Source: UBA1413 sp964395045
GTDB taxonomy: Bacteria; Bacteroidota; Bacteroidia; Bacteroidales; Prolixibacteraceae
Assembly: GCA_964395045.1 (NCBI GenBank)
Contig: CAYNBE010000240.1
Location: forward strand, 1 to 5,304
Direction: 5' to 3'
DNA: 5,304 bases
The position numbers were made by a program, and so were the translations under genes. Positions 1 to 5,304 of the stretch are shown piece after piece. Numbering within the stretch: position 1 is the first letter of the stretch; each line of letters opens with the position of its first letter. Below the pieces are notes generated by a model, which ran no database searches, was not told the DNA's origin, and was given only the letters and a program-made list of their open reading frames with translations.

Positions 1-1
1 A

Positions 2-1741
2 GGCCAACGATATCGTAAACATGCGGATTGCGTTAATGTTGCAAGCACCGGTGTGCCTTATGCTTTTGAGGAGTATTTTGAACCTATGGACAAACATTTT
101 TATATTTCGGTTTTCTCATCCGAAAAAGATGAATTTGCCACTGTATTTTTAGACATTACAAAACAAAAACAACATGAAGCTGAATTATTTATAGCCAAAC
201 AAACCGCTGAAGAAAATGAAAGAAAGCTGTTGCTTTCACAGGAAATTGCCAAACTTGGCGGATGGGAACTTGACACTGAAACGGGGATATTTACTTTTAC
301 TGATAGTTTTTACAATTTATTTCACACAAATGCCAAAGAAATGGGTGGTTATAAAATGGCCATTCAAGAATATGCGTCACAATTTGTCCACCCAGATGAC
401 GCTGCAATGGTAGCTGAAGAGACCCGGAAGGCATTGGAAACAAACGACCCTGATTACTCAAATTATTTGGAACACAGGTTTTTATATAAAGATGGAGGAA
501 TAGGTTATCTGAGTGTAAGGTTCTTTATTGCAAAAGATGAAAAGGGGCGTACGATTAAAACATTTGGAGTGAACCAGGATATTACGGAAAAGAGAAAGGC
601 AGAGGATGAGTTAGTTAAGGCTAAAGAAAAGGCAGAACAAAGTGACCAATTGAAGACCGCTTTTTTGCTGAATATTTCGCATGAAATCAGAACTCCGATG
701 AATGGAATTCTTGGATTTATGAGTTTACTGGAAGAACCTGGTTTAACGGAAGACGAAAAATCTGAATATATCAGGATTGTAAATAAAAGCGGGGAGCGGC
801 TCATGAATACAATCAACGATATAGTGGAGATTTCAAAAATTGAAGCAGGAGATTTATCATTGACAGAACAGGATTTTGATATTTCTGAAATGATGAACTA
901 TCATTACAATTTCTTCAGGTTACAGACAGAAGAAAAAGGACTTGCTTTTGAAATAAATGAAAATATAAAAGGAGAATCTGCAAGAATCCATTCGGATAAA
1001 CAAAAACTGGATAGTATTTTGATGAACCTGATCAGGAATGCAATTAAATTTACTAATAAAGGGAAAATCGAAATAGGGAACTATTTAGAGAATAATGAGC
1101 TGCACTTTTACGTAAAAGATACAGGAAGGGGAATCCCAAAGGAAAAGATTGAGGTTATATTCGACCGTTTTGTACAGGTTGAACAAGGCTATTCACGAGG
1201 TTATGAAGGTTCGGGTATCGGATTATCCATCGTAAAAGCCTATCTTGAAGTATTAAAAGGTACTATTGAGGTAATTTCTGAAGTTGATAAGGGAAGTACT
1301 TTCCTTTTTTCAATCCCGTATCATCCAGTTGGAATGAGTGCAAACATTCCCGGTAAAATTAAAAATAAAGAAATTTTAAAACCGGGTAAAACCATTTTAA
1401 TCGCAGAAGACGACTCATTGAATTATTCTCTCCTGGAAATTTATCTCTCAGGTGAATTCAGGTTGCTTCATGCCTTCAATGGAGAAGACGCGATCAAAAT
1501 TCTCACGGATAATCCAGGTATTCGACTTATACTGATGGATATAAAAATGCATGGAAAGTATGATGGATTGGATGCTGCCAGAAAAATCAGGACAATGGGC
1601 CAGAACATACCGATTATTGCCCAGACAGCATATACAACTGAAATAGATAAACAGAAAGCAAAGGAGGCCGGATGTAATGACTTTCTCGCTAAACCTTATA
1701 CAAGGGACAGGCTGTTATCGCTGGTCAGAAAATATGTTTAG
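2..1741 (+). CDS. Hybrid sensor histidine kinase (PAS–PAS–HisKA–HATPase–REC), 5' end cut by window edge
   Basis: This is a signal-sensing kinase that autophosphorylates on histidine and passes the phosphate to its own receiver domain. The frame is open to base 2, and the residues before the GTG at 53 continue a PAS domain, so that GTG is not the start and the gene begins outside the window. Counting 579 visible residues from base 2: the end of a first PAS domain (about 1–55, ending in a 'DITKQK' motif); a second, PAS_3-like domain (about 78–197, with 'HPDD' and 'DITEKR'); a short helical linker; HisKA with phosphoacceptor His227 in 'NISHEIRTPMNG'; and HATPase_c with N-box Asn346, G1 box 'DTGRGIP' (Asp373), F box 'FDRF' and G2 box 'GSGIGL'. 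The C-terminal receiver has Asp470/Asp471, phosphoacceptor Asp513, Thr542 and Lys564. After 'MDIKM' the usual Pro is His and the loop is one residue longer. No output domain follows, so a separate HPt protein or regulator is expected. No membrane segment is visible, but the N-terminus is missing. The gene is markedly AT-rich (about 30% GC in sampled lines). Confidence 0.95.
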   Translation, partial: GQRYRKHADCVNVASTGVPYAFEEYFEPMDKHFYISVFSSEKDEFATVFLDITKQKQHEAELFIAKQTAEENERKLLLSQEIAKLGGWELDTETGIFTFTDSFYNLFHTNAKEMGGYKMAIQEYASQFVHPDDAAMVAEETRKALETNDPDYSNYLEHRFLYKDGGIGYLSVRFFIAKDEKGRTIKTFGVNQDITEKRKAEDELVKAKEKAEQSDQLKTAFLLNISHEIRTPMNGILGFMSLLEEPGLTEDEKSEYIRIVNKSGERLMNTINDIVEISKIEAGDLSLTEQDFDISEMMNYHYNFFRLQTEEKGLAFEINENIKGESARIHSDKQKLDSILMNLIRNAIKFTNKGKIEIGNYLENNELHFYVKDTGRGIPKEKIEVIFDRFVQVEQGYSRGYEGSGIGLSIVKAYLEVLKGTIEVISEVDKGSTFLFSIPYHPVGMSANIPGKIKNKEILKPGKTILIAEDDSLNYSLLEIYLSGEFRLLHAFNGEDAIKILTDNPGIRLILMDIKMHGKYDGLDAARKIRTMGQNIPIIAQTAYTTEIDKQKAKEAGCNDFLAKPYTRDRLLSLVRKYV

Positions 1742-1752
1742 AAGTAATGTCT

Positions 1753-2901
1753 TTACCGCAGCAGGGCTGATGCGCACCATAGTATTGCAGCCTGGCCATG
1801 CGGATCCCCGACATTCCGTTTCCGGTCAAAGTAATACTGACGGTTGTTCTTTTTATTGGTACCTTCACACACTTCGTGTATCTCAGCATTTTCATCAATA
1901 TACGACACAAGACCAAGCCATGCCTTGCGTGCTGCTGCCCCGTAAATTTTCTTGTCAAGCCAGCCATTCTTGACACCGGTAATCATAGCAAAGGTGAACA
2001 TCCCGGTACTCGATGTTTCAGTCCATGACTCCGGTACATCGATCAGTTGCCTCCAGGTGCCGTTCTCAGCCTGGTATTTCAGAAGGGATGCCATCATCGT
2101 CTGATATCCCATCATGATTCTCGGACGATCGGGATTGTTTTCAGGAAGTGAAGTCAGTAGTTCGCTCATTCCGGCAGCCATCCAGCCGTTGCCGCGCCCC
2201 CAGAAGAATGGTACGTCGGGTGCATGGTAAAACAGTCCGTTGGGGCGTTGCAGCGAATCAAGGTACAGAACCATTTCCCTGGCTGCCCTTTCGGCATATA
2301 CCAGATCACCGGTAGCCCTGAAAGCCTGAATCTGAACAGCGGTAATCATATACATATCATCAATCCACATCCGGGTTTGTGGCGTAAGCCCCTTATCAAA
2401 ATATGCTTTGGCTTCGGCATTCTCCTTTAAGCTGTCGGTCAGCGTCCATTGCTGGTCGGCCATCCTTTTTCCCAATTTCAGATACCGGGGATCTTTTGTG
2501 ATCATGTAAAGTTCAAACGGAACCGCCCCAAAAACAGTATTGTCAACGTGATTGGGAAGCGGAACAAGCGATGAATCGATTCCGAACAATGGTTCAAACC
2601 TGTCGATGAGTTTTTGGGTGAGCTCCTGATCGTTGCTCAGCCTCGCAAACGTTAATGCTCCATACCAGGTGCAGGTTTCAGGATAAATGATGAATTTCGG
2701 CGGACCGGGGCGGAATGAATTAAAATGGGGGGATACAACAAAATGTTCGGCCACCCGTTTCCCGATTTCCTCCGGAGACATTCCTTTAGGCCATTTCGTG
2801 AGATCAGAATTCGGATCAGGCTGATGACAGGCAACAATCATCAGTTGAAACACAACAACCAGGCAAACCAGAATAATCCTGGGGACAGAAATCATTTTCA
2901 T
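1753..2901 (-). CDS. GH88/GH105-type unsaturated uronyl hydrolase, predicted lipoprotein (382 aa)
   Basis: Enzymes of this family hydrate the 4,5-double bond of an unsaturated uronic acid at the non-reducing end of an oligosaccharide made by a polysaccharide lyase, releasing a keto-deoxy uronate. GH105 members act mainly on rhamnogalacturonan/pectin fragments. The sequence shows a lipoprotein leader (hydrophobic 9–24, lipobox 'IVAC', Cys25) and then an (alpha/alpha)6-barrel-type domain. Recognisable family blocks are 'TRMWIDDMYM' (177–186, with the probable catalytic Asp at 181 or 182), 'WGRGNGW' (234–240) and 'ESWTETSSTGMF' (291–302); the length is normal. The ATG at 2901 is chosen because it puts the signal peptide at the N-terminus and has AAAGG nine bases upstream. 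An ATG at 3018 gives a 39-residue non-signal extension overlapping the upstream gene. ATG at 2895 is a near-equal alternative. It probably shares a transcript with the isomerase upstream. GH105 versus GH88, and the exact substrate, cannot be settled here. Confidence 0.9.
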   Translation of the reverse strand: MKMISVPRIILVCLVVVFQLMIVACHQPDPNSDLTKWPKGMSPEEIGKRVAEHFVVSPHFNSFRPGPPKFIIYPETCTWYGALTFARLSNDQELTQKLIDRFEPLFGIDSSLVPLPNHVDNTVFGAVPFELYMITKDPRYLKLGKRMADQQWTLTDSLKENAEAKAYFDKGLTPQTRMWIDDMYMITAVQIQAFRATGDLVYAERAAREMVLYLDSLQRPNGLFYHAPDVPFFWGRGNGWMAAGMSELLTSLPENNPDRPRIMMGYQTMMASLLKYQAENGTWRQLIDVPESWTETSSTGMFTFAMITGVKNGWLDKKIYGAAARKAWLGLVSYIDENAEIHEVCEGTNKKNNRQYYFDRKRNVGDPHGQAAILWCASALLR

Positions 2902-2910
2902 ACAAGTTGA

Positions 2911-2916
2911 CCTTTT
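2911..2916 (-). promoter_or_regulatory. Probable ribosome binding site that decides the hydrolase start
   Basis: On the minus strand an A-rich run ends in AAAAGG, nine bases before the ATG at 2901. It is the best Shine–Dalgarno-like match in the spacer and supports starting the lipoprotein there rather than at the longer ATG at 3018. Many Bacteroidota genes lack a strong Shine–Dalgarno sequence, so this is supportive and not decisive. Confidence 0.5.
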
Positions 2917-3004
2917 TTTGTAAATGTTATTCAAATAGTTCCAAAATTCTAAGGATATCTTCAAATGAAAAACTTTGTTGCTTCTAATGCAAGCGACGAA
3001 CTTT

Positions 3005-3892
3005 TCAGATTGATGCAATCTGACTCTTCAAAGCCTGAAGGGCAGTATCTGCCTGCTGCGATAAATCCTGCCAGCGGCATTCAATGGAGAGCCGCCCTTT
3101 ATAATTCACATCTTTCAACGCTTTTAAATATTCTGTAAAATCCTCTTTCCCAACCCCCGGGGCATTACGCCCCTCTTTCTCTGCAATATGGGTATGGGCC
3201 AGCAGGTGTCCATATTTCCTGATATTGCCGGGGGTTTCATTCTCCATCAGCATGTGATAGATATCGGCCAGCAATCTAAAATTCTTATGGTTTACCTCTT
3301 TTACAATCTCTCCCCCCTCGGCAACAGAGTTTATAAAATTGCACTCTTTGGTATTCAGGGGCTCAAGTGAGATGACAACCCCGTATTTGCCGGCAATGGT
3401 TGCCATCCGGCTGGAAAGTAAAACGAACTGTTTTCTGGCCTCTTCCCTTGAAAACCCCTCAGGGATTGCACGCGCACATCCGCTGCCGAAAACGATTGTT
3501 TTGATACCGGCCATCCGGGCCCGTTTAAATGCTGTTTCTGAGTATTTTAAAATTTCGTCATGAAGGGGTGCCGGACCGACACATTTCAGATTTCCCGGTA
3601 GAAATGAGTTGCATGCTTCAACCGGGAGTTTTGATTCCTTCAACAATGCCTGGTTGGCCTGAAAGACTTTTTCATCTTCAACCGGTGCAAGAAAACCCCG
3701 CACGTCAGACTCAATGTAGGAATAACCGGCAGAAAATAAAATCGAATGATTTGTAATGCTTGTACATACCCCGATCCTGTTTAGGAATTTACCTTTTTTA
3801 CCGGTCACCCCAAAGGATTCTGACGGTTTGACAAGTATCCCCGACCCCAATAAAACAGAGGCTTTAATAAAATCCCTTCTGGATGCTTTCAT
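3005..3892 (-). CDS. Tat-exported TIM-barrel protein, sugar phosphate isomerase/epimerase superfamily (295 aa)
   Basis: This belongs to the AP_endonuc_2 / xylose isomerase-like TIM-barrel superfamily, metal-dependent enzymes that interconvert ketoses or act on keto-sugars. The N-terminus 'SRRDFIK' (4–10) followed by a short hydrophobic stretch (11–21) is a twin-arginine signal, so the enzyme should be exported folded, probably with its metal. The metal-site pattern is present: Glu177 in 'ISLEPLN', Asp210 and His213 in 'LLADIYHM', His235 in 'AHTHIAE' and Glu271 in 'SIECRW'. The 33-residue Glu–Asp spacing and the His three residues after the Asp fit the D-tagatose 3-epimerase/hydroxypyruvate isomerase layout as I recall it. 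The ATG at 3892 fits because the Tat motif follows at once; no Shine–Dalgarno sequence is seen. The hydrolase lies 103 bases downstream on the same strand. The exact reaction is unknown; isomerase, epimerase or lyase activity on a 3-keto-sugar are all possible. Confidence 0.88.
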   Translation of the reverse strand: MKASRRDFIKASVLLGSGILVKPSESFGVTGKKGKFLNRIGVCTSITNHSILFSAGYSYIESDVRGFLAPVEDEKVFQANQALLKESKLPVEACNSFLPGNLKCVGPAPLHDEILKYSETAFKRARMAGIKTIVFGSGCARAIPEGFSREEARKQFVLLSSRMATIAGKYGVVISLEPLNTKECNFINSVAEGGEIVKEVNHKNFRLLADIYHMLMENETPGNIRKYGHLLAHTHIAEKEGRNAPGVGKEDFTEYLKALKDVNYKGRLSIECRWQDLSQQADTALQALKSQIASI

Positions 3893-4013
3893 AACATATG
3901 TAATTTATCAATCGGTTTTTCCGGTTTTGTACGACCGGTATGGATTGCACGGCTGAAATTAAGCATAATCTGCTAAAAAAAGCGCCATTTACCGAACGTT
4001 ACAGTAATCATTC

Positions 4014-4030
4014 TTTTTTTTTTGGGGGGG
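4014..4030. repeat. T10G7 homopolymer pair in the spacer
   Basis: Ten T and then seven G lie back to back on the plus strand (A10 preceded by C7 on the minus strand), in the 183-base spacer between two minus-strand genes. Such tracts are prone to length change by replication slippage and also to sequencing error. No promoter element could be aligned with it. Confidence 0.9.
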
Positions 4031-4038
4031 AGAGATGT

Positions 4039-4067
4039 AAAGACCTTTTTTTCAGATACCGGCCTTC
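4039..4067 (-). terminator. Weak hairpin after the binding-protein gene
   Basis: On the minus strand, just after the TAA ending at 4076, GAAGGCC (4061–4067) can pair with GGUCUUU (4039–4045) using two G–U pairs across a 15-base loop. It is followed by ACAUCUCUCC and not by a U run. It is the only candidate terminator I found for this gene, and it is poor by rho-independent standards. Confidence 0.2.
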
Positions 4068-4075
4068 GCTGATCC

Positions 4076-5170
4076 TTATTCCCGGTTTTTAAAAACATAT
4101 TCATAATGGATGTATCTGTCCGCCACGGTAAAAGGCATGATCGAGCCCTCAAATCCGGTTGTTCCCGAAACCATTTTTATCAGGACATCCGGATCTGTAG
4201 TACCTGAATGTTCTGCAAGTGAAAGCAGCAGGTTCACGCCTTCGAACGAAATGGTGGAATAATTCCTGGGCAAAGTATGATATTTTTTTTCAAAGCCTTC
4301 TACGAATGCCTTGCCTGCCTGATCAGGGGATTTCGGTTCGAAAGCCAGATCAAGATATGTAGCTCCGTCCAATGCACTTCCGGCAGCCTCTTCCACATCT
4401 GGATATGCCATCAGCGGATCTCCGACCAGCTTGCCATTGTACCCGCTTTCCCTGATTTGTCTGAACATGGTGCCCAGGCCTGTACCAACGCCGATCACAT
4501 AGACGCATTCTGTTGATTCCTTGTTTAACTTCGAAGCAATGAGGTTGGTATAATCATGCACATTTTCATTGTAAGGTACTGTGACTGTCTGCATATTAAG
4601 TTCATAACAGTGCCGGGCAACGGCATCTTTCATGCTTCGTCCGTATTCCGTGTCGGAGTAAAACACTGTTAGTCCGGAGACTTTCAGTGATTCATTCAGA
4701 AACTGTGAAATAACGTTTCCGGTAGATCCGGCAGAGATGTAATTCCTGATGGTGTATTTGCTTTCTTCCAGAAACCTGTCGGTTCCGACTGCTGACATCA
4801 GGAGAATTCCGCCGGCCTCAGTTTCTGTTTTGATGGCCTGGCTTACCCCACTCACGATGGAGTAAACCAGAAAAGGTTTGACTTCCTGTTTAAGCATGTT
4901 CCGGACAACGGCAACACCTTCCACAGGATCAGCCTTGCTGTCATGGATGTCCAGTTCGATTTTCCTGTGCAGAAGCCCGCCCTTTTCATTCTGCAGGTCA
5001 ACAGCATGTTGTACCCCTTTCAGGGTGAATTCCCCAAGTATTCCGGTATTGCCTGTCAGAGGCACCACAACACCGATTTTAATGGATTCCTGTCCTTTCT
5101 TGATGCGATTTCCCTTGGGCCTGGAAATCAATGCGATCCCAATCACAGGATTTGAGGTTCCCATGATCAT
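4076..5170 (-). CDS. Branched-chain amino acid-type ABC transporter substrate-binding protein (Peripla_BP_6, LivJ/LivK-like), 364 aa
   Basis: This is a two-lobed periplasmic ligand-binding protein of the leucine/isoleucine/valine-binding fold; family ligands include amino acids, amides, urea and small organic acids. The domain starts at 'IKIGVVVPLTG' (30–40), the family's usual first strand. It continues through 'KGVQHAVDLQNEKGG' (51–65), a ligand-loop-like 'YSIVSGVSQA' (103–112), 'VFYSDTEYGRSM' (169–180) opening lobe 2, and a C-terminal 'TTGFEGSIMPF' (337–347) block typical of the family. The 29 residues before the domain form a poor signal sequence: 'NPVIGIALIS' is only briefly hydrophobic and there is no lipobox. 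An in-frame TGA lies six codons upstream (5186–5188). An ATG at 5189 would start 'MKKSKK', a good signal n-region, but is out of frame by one across an A9 run, so the true start may be 5189. No permease or ATPase gene is adjacent in the window, so the protein may serve a distant transporter or a sensor. The ligand cannot be told. Confidence 0.88.
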   Translation of the reverse strand: MIMGTSNPVIGIALISRPKGNRIKKGQESIKIGVVVPLTGNTGILGEFTLKGVQHAVDLQNEKGGLLHRKIELDIHDSKADPVEGVAVVRNMLKQEVKPFLVYSIVSGVSQAIKTETEAGGILLMSAVGTDRFLEESKYTIRNYISAGSTGNVISQFLNESLKVSGLTVFYSDTEYGRSMKDAVARHCYELNMQTVTVPYNENVHDYTNLIASKLNKESTECVYVIGVGTGLGTMFRQIRESGYNGKLVGDPLMAYPDVEEAAGSALDGATYLDLAFEPKSPDQAGKAFVEGFEKKYHTLPRNYSTISFEGVNLLLSLAEHSGTTDPDVLIKMVSGTTGFEGSIMPFTVADRYIHYEYVFKNRE

Positions 5171-5178
5171 TTTTTTTT
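5170..5178 (-). repeat. A9 slippery tract at the binding-protein start
   Basis: Nine T on the plus strand read as A9 on the coding strand and include the A of the annotated ATG. A8 would fuse the upstream ATG at 5189 (MKKSKK) in frame with the annotated protein; A9 leaves it out of frame. A second A8 run (4283–4290) sits inside the same gene at Glu-Lys-Lys codons. Confidence 0.85.
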
Positions 5179-5280
5179 GATTTTTTCATTGAATGGATTG
5201 TTCGTTTTTTAGTAAGTTATTCTTAGATAGATGGATACAATTTACATTAACTGCTTATCCCCTTCGGTCAAGTAAAAAAT

Positions 5281-5296
5281 ATTAACTTTGGTTAAT
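5281..5296. repeat. Perfect palindrome ATTAAC-N4-GTTAAT
   Basis: ATTAAC (5281–5286) and GTTAAT (5291–5296) are exact reverse complements around TTTG. A third copy, ATTAAC, lies at 5246–5251, exactly 35 bases upstream of the first arm. The palindrome covers the -7-like element described separately, so it may be an operator for a dimeric repressor. It is AT-rich, and a short palindrome of this size can arise by chance. Confidence 0.5.
5283..5290 (+). promoter_or_regulatory. Candidate Bacteroidota -7 promoter element, reading out of the window
   Basis: TAACTTTG matches the TAnnTTTG consensus of the main sigma factor in Bacteroidota exactly. No clean TTTG -33 box is seen at the usual 19–21 base distance; the nearest match is TTCG at 5263–5266, 16 bases away. 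Transcription would start near 5296, where an ATG (5295–5297, reading Met-Ala-Lys) lies, so the transcript is either nearly leaderless or starts a gene further right. Confidence 0.35.
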
Positions 5297-5304
5297 GGCA
5301 AAAT

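Larger units (their letters stand above)
5179..5304. other. AT-rich upstream region of the binding-protein gene
   Basis: This spacer must hold the promoter of the minus-strand binding-protein gene unless that gene belongs to a longer operon entering from the right. On the minus strand the best I can align is TTGACC (5264–5269) followed 24 bases later by TAAATTG, which is too far apart and one base short of the Bacteroidota -7 element, so I do not call a promoter. It also contains the palindrome and plus-strand element listed separately. Confidence 0.5.

Noticed and set aside
505..816. Minus-strand 103-codon open frame inside the kinase
   Set aside because: It lies opposite the second PAS domain and HisKA region, whose family motifs are clear on the plus strand; its translation shows no recognisable domain.
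1742..1752. Bidirectional terminator between the convergent genes
   Set aside because: The 11-base gap is too short, and I saw no stem followed by a T run just inside either gene end.
1677..2028. Overlapping plus- and minus-strand open frames of 76–98 codons across the convergent junction
   Set aside because: They shadow the kinase 3' end and the hydrolase C-terminus, which are both well supported; no signal, motif or ribosome binding site backs them.
2902..3004. Promoter in the spacer ahead of the hydrolase (minus-strand GAATTTTG resembling TAnnTTTG)
   Set aside because: It has one mismatch and the only TTTG upstream lies about 12 bases away, too close for a -33 box; co-transcription with the isomerase explains the layout better.
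3756..3956. Plus-strand 66-codon frame opposite the isomerase start
   Set aside because: It mostly mirrors the Tat leader region of the isomerase and has no start signal or recognisable content.
3976..4023. Plus-strand terminator: TTACAGTAA followed by a T10 run
   Set aside because: The inverted repeat has only four-base arms with a one-base loop, and no plus-strand gene ends nearby.
4878..5180. Plus-strand 100-codon Cys- and Phe-rich frame opposite the binding protein
   Set aside because: The minus-strand product is a clear Peripla_BP_6 protein; the plus-strand frame looks like an antisense shadow and a second overlapping frame (4943–5155) exists in the same place.

Overview
The window suggests a member of the Bacteroidota. 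The reasons are an AT-rich hybrid histidine kinase of PAS–HisKA–HATPase–REC layout, a lipoprotein-type glycoside hydrolase, a Tat-type 'SRRDFIK' leader on a TIM-barrel sugar isomerase, mostly A-rich rather than GGAGG-type leaders, and one perfect match to the Bacteroidota -7 promoter element (TAnnTTTG) at the right edge. No rRNA, tRNA, CRISPR array, insertion sequence or phage gene is visible. Genus cannot be given from this sequence.

Layout, left to right. (1) Bases 2–1741, plus strand: the 3' part of a hybrid sensor histidine kinase, cut by the left edge. The frame is open to base 2, so the GTG at 53 is an internal codon and not the start. (2) Bases 1742–1752: an 11-base convergent junction with no terminator, where base composition also changes. 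(3) Bases 1753–2901, minus strand: an exported lipoprotein of the GH88/GH105 unsaturated-uronyl hydrolase group. (4) Bases 3005–3892, minus strand: a Tat-exported TIM-barrel protein of the sugar phosphate isomerase/epimerase (AP endonuclease 2) superfamily, 103 bases upstream of the hydrolase and probably co-transcribed with it. (5) Bases 3893–4075: a spacer holding a T10G7 homopolymer run and a weak hairpin. (6) Bases 4076–5170, minus strand: a periplasmic binding protein of the LivJ/LivK (Peripla_BP_6) type with no permease or ATPase beside it in the window. Its 5' end lies on an A9 tract that may hide the true N-terminus. (7) Bases 5179–5304: an AT-rich leader that also carries a plus-strand -7 box inside a perfect palindrome, pointing to a divergent gene beyond the right edge.

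How the genes may work together: the GH105-type enzyme would remove the 4,5-unsaturated uronic acid left at the non-reducing end of oligosaccharides by a polysaccharide lyase (pectin/rhamnogalacturonan or another uronate-rich glycan). The exported TIM-barrel enzyme could act on a released sugar. That pair is a plausible small glycan-use operon, but no SusC/SusD pair or lyase is present in the window to fix the substrate. The kinase and the binding protein have no demonstrable link to it. I see no convincing undescribed system here. The observations most worth checking are the slippery A9 start of the binding protein, the palindrome over the right-edge promoter element, and the sharp composition change at the convergent junction.
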